64,000 bases of DNA from Amaurobius ferox (taxonomy: Eukaryota; Arthropoda; Arachnida; Araneae; Amaurobiidae): positions 91,042,414 to 91,106,413 of the forward strand of contig OX578138.1 in assembly GCA_951213105.1 (NCBI GenBank), written 5' to 3'. The number at the start of each line of letters is the position of its first letter. Within the stretch, counting starts at the first letter, position 1. The translations under genes and the position numbers were made by a program. Of the stretch, positions 62,691-64,000 are shown piece after piece. The notes below the pieces were generated by a model. That model worked only from the letters and a program-made list of their open reading frames with translations. It ran no database searches and was not told where the DNA came from.

Positions 62691-62857
62691 TGAAGCTGTT
62701 TTAAGCATCTAGACGTTTAGTCACATTGTAATGGCGAACACTGTAACTTGGTGTAAAAATATCTGATGTGGTCAGTACATGACTTTCCGACGTATAAAGG
62801 ATTTCATCATTGTTGGAACACAATAGGATAGGGCTTTCTTATAACTCCAATTGAAAC

Positions 62858-63020
62858 TTATTATTGCTATCAATTGCGATATTGTTGCTATCAATTTCAA
62901 TATTATTGCAACCAAGTTTAATATTGTTGCTATCAGTTTCAATACTGTTGTTATCACTGTCAATATTATTATCATTAATTGCAGTATTGGTGCCATCAAT
63001 TGCAATATTGGTGCTCTTAA
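62858..63020 (+). repeat. 21-bp minisatellite, about 7-8 units
   Basis: Units of the type ATATTGTTGCTATCAATTTCA with several changes. Because the period is seven codons, both strands give open hydrophobic heptad-like frames; these are by-products of the repeat. Confidence 0.85.
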
Positions 63021-63318
63021 TTACACTGCACTTTTATGGAAACGTGTTGGATTCTTTGGAGAGTTATCGCCTTCTTCTGGAAGAGTTAAGTGTTTAATAT
63101 CTTATGAACGCTTTGTAATAATCCATAAGAATTACTGACTATTTATTTGCTGTAGACATTATTTACAACGCATTCAATAATTAACCAATAATGTTCATAC
63201 TTAATTTTTATGAGTTTTTTCACTTTCGATGCAAATGATTAAGTTCTTAAATGTGACTTGTATTAACGTCGCATTATATATACTCGCATATTAAATTGTA
63301 TGTAAAATACATATTTTT
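63021..63318. other. No recognisable feature
   Basis: AT-rich spacer between two short tandem repeats. Confidence 0.35.
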
Positions 63319-63384
63319 ACACAGCGTTAACACAATGAAACAGCGTTAACACAATGAAACAGCTTTAACAGATTTAACACAATG
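63319..63384 (+). repeat. 21-bp tandem repeat, three units
   Basis: ACAGCGTTAACACAATGAA-type units, the third diverged. Confidence 0.85.
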
Positions 63385-64000
63385 ATTTTTTCTTTGTCAG
63401 TTCAACCCGAAAGTAAAAAAACCCTGGTGTTCATCGATTGAACTAATAAAGCTAAATTGTGTTCTACTTGCCCGATTTTTACATTGGATACATTGCTTAT
63501 AAATTAAGACAAATTATGCTACCAGTCAGACACACATATATCAATACATCATTGAGAATATTTCTGATACATATTCGGGGAGTTCAAAATGTGTAAATCC
63601 ATTAAAATTAGAGTTGACTTCTTTGCAACACATTTAACTTACATTAATTATGAATTGTAAAGAAAGCTATTACTTAGCGTCAAAGGAAATTGTGCATAAG
63701 TATTTTAATTAAGATTTTCTGCAGAAGTCTTCATTTTAGAAACGTAAAACAGTTCTTAGTAAAAAATTAAACGAAACATGAAAAGTGATTTTTTGAAAAT
63801 AATATTAAAATAAATCACAACCAGGGGATATTTAGCGTTGAAACCGGTAAAACAAAACACAAAAAAAGCGATCTGGAAGTATGTATTTTCGATTTGAATG
63901 AGCAGAAGTATTAAAAGCCTGAATTCAGATTAATGCATTTTATTGATATTTAAAATTTTTTTCCAAGCATAGCAACGAAATGTTAATACTTTATATATAC
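63385..64000. other. No recognisable feature
   Basis: AT-rich sequence to the window end. No frame, repeat or RNA gene supported. Confidence 0.4.

Noticed and set aside
62772..63138. Hydrophobic heptad-like frames on both strands
   Set aside because: Produced by a 21-bp minisatellite, period seven codons.

Overview
This is AT-rich eukaryotic DNA, almost certainly from an invertebrate animal. No host protein-coding gene can be supported anywhere in the 64 kb. Open frames are short and mostly fall inside repeats. What can be read are transposable elements, (TA)n microsatellites, minisatellites and tRNA-derived SINEs. The phylum is not settled by the sequence. Penelope-like retroelements with an N-terminal GIY-YIG endonuclease (the Naiad clade) are known to be abundant in several invertebrate phyla, including spiders and clams, which fits.

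Layout. 1-0.66 kb: reverse transcriptase (RT) fragment, minus strand. 1.7-5.8 kb: a dispersed repeat, a (TA)n tract, then a long decayed Naiad with endonuclease, CxC region and RT in that order. 5.9-7.1 kb: foldback element with 180-bp inverted arms and a tiny candidate spliced ORF. 7.2-9.2 kb: two more Naiad-type insertions framed by (TA)n, one a near-perfect palindrome. 9.4-10.1 kb: probable solo LTR between direct repeats. 11.2-19.2 kb: a head-to-tail Helitron dimer inserted at an A|T site inside an older, inverted Helitron copy. 19.2-31.5 kb: SINEs with target duplications, a hammerhead-like motif, a 38-bp minisatellite with higher-order structure, and dispersed repeats. 31.7-37.2 kb: inverted repeat pair enclosing a Tc1/mariner fossil, a Helitron end and a (TA)n-bounded Naiad end. 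38.7-56.4 kb: five head-to-tail Helitron units plus one single unit. 57-64 kb: inverted repeats, a SINE, two further Naiads (one with near-identical 250-bp inverted arms) and 21-bp minisatellites.

Two systems stand out. First, five Naiad-type elements and one solo end, with visibly different sequences, share a compact inward-facing terminal module: a G-rich/C-rich stem enclosing an ATTGTGA-like loop, followed by a CCGG-type stem enclosing an AGC/GCT hairpin whose flanking pairs vary. In most of them a GGCGC-n-AGCTGC box lies 85-135 bp closer to the (TA)n. Naiads are reported to lack the hammerhead ribozymes of canonical Penelope elements, so this module is a candidate uncharacterised structured RNA or end-recognition signal. 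Second, the Helitrons form seamless arrays in which the CTAG end of one unit abuts the TC end of the next with no host base between. One dimer sits in a target whose empty site can be reconstructed from this same window, which is direct evidence that a concatemer was inserted.
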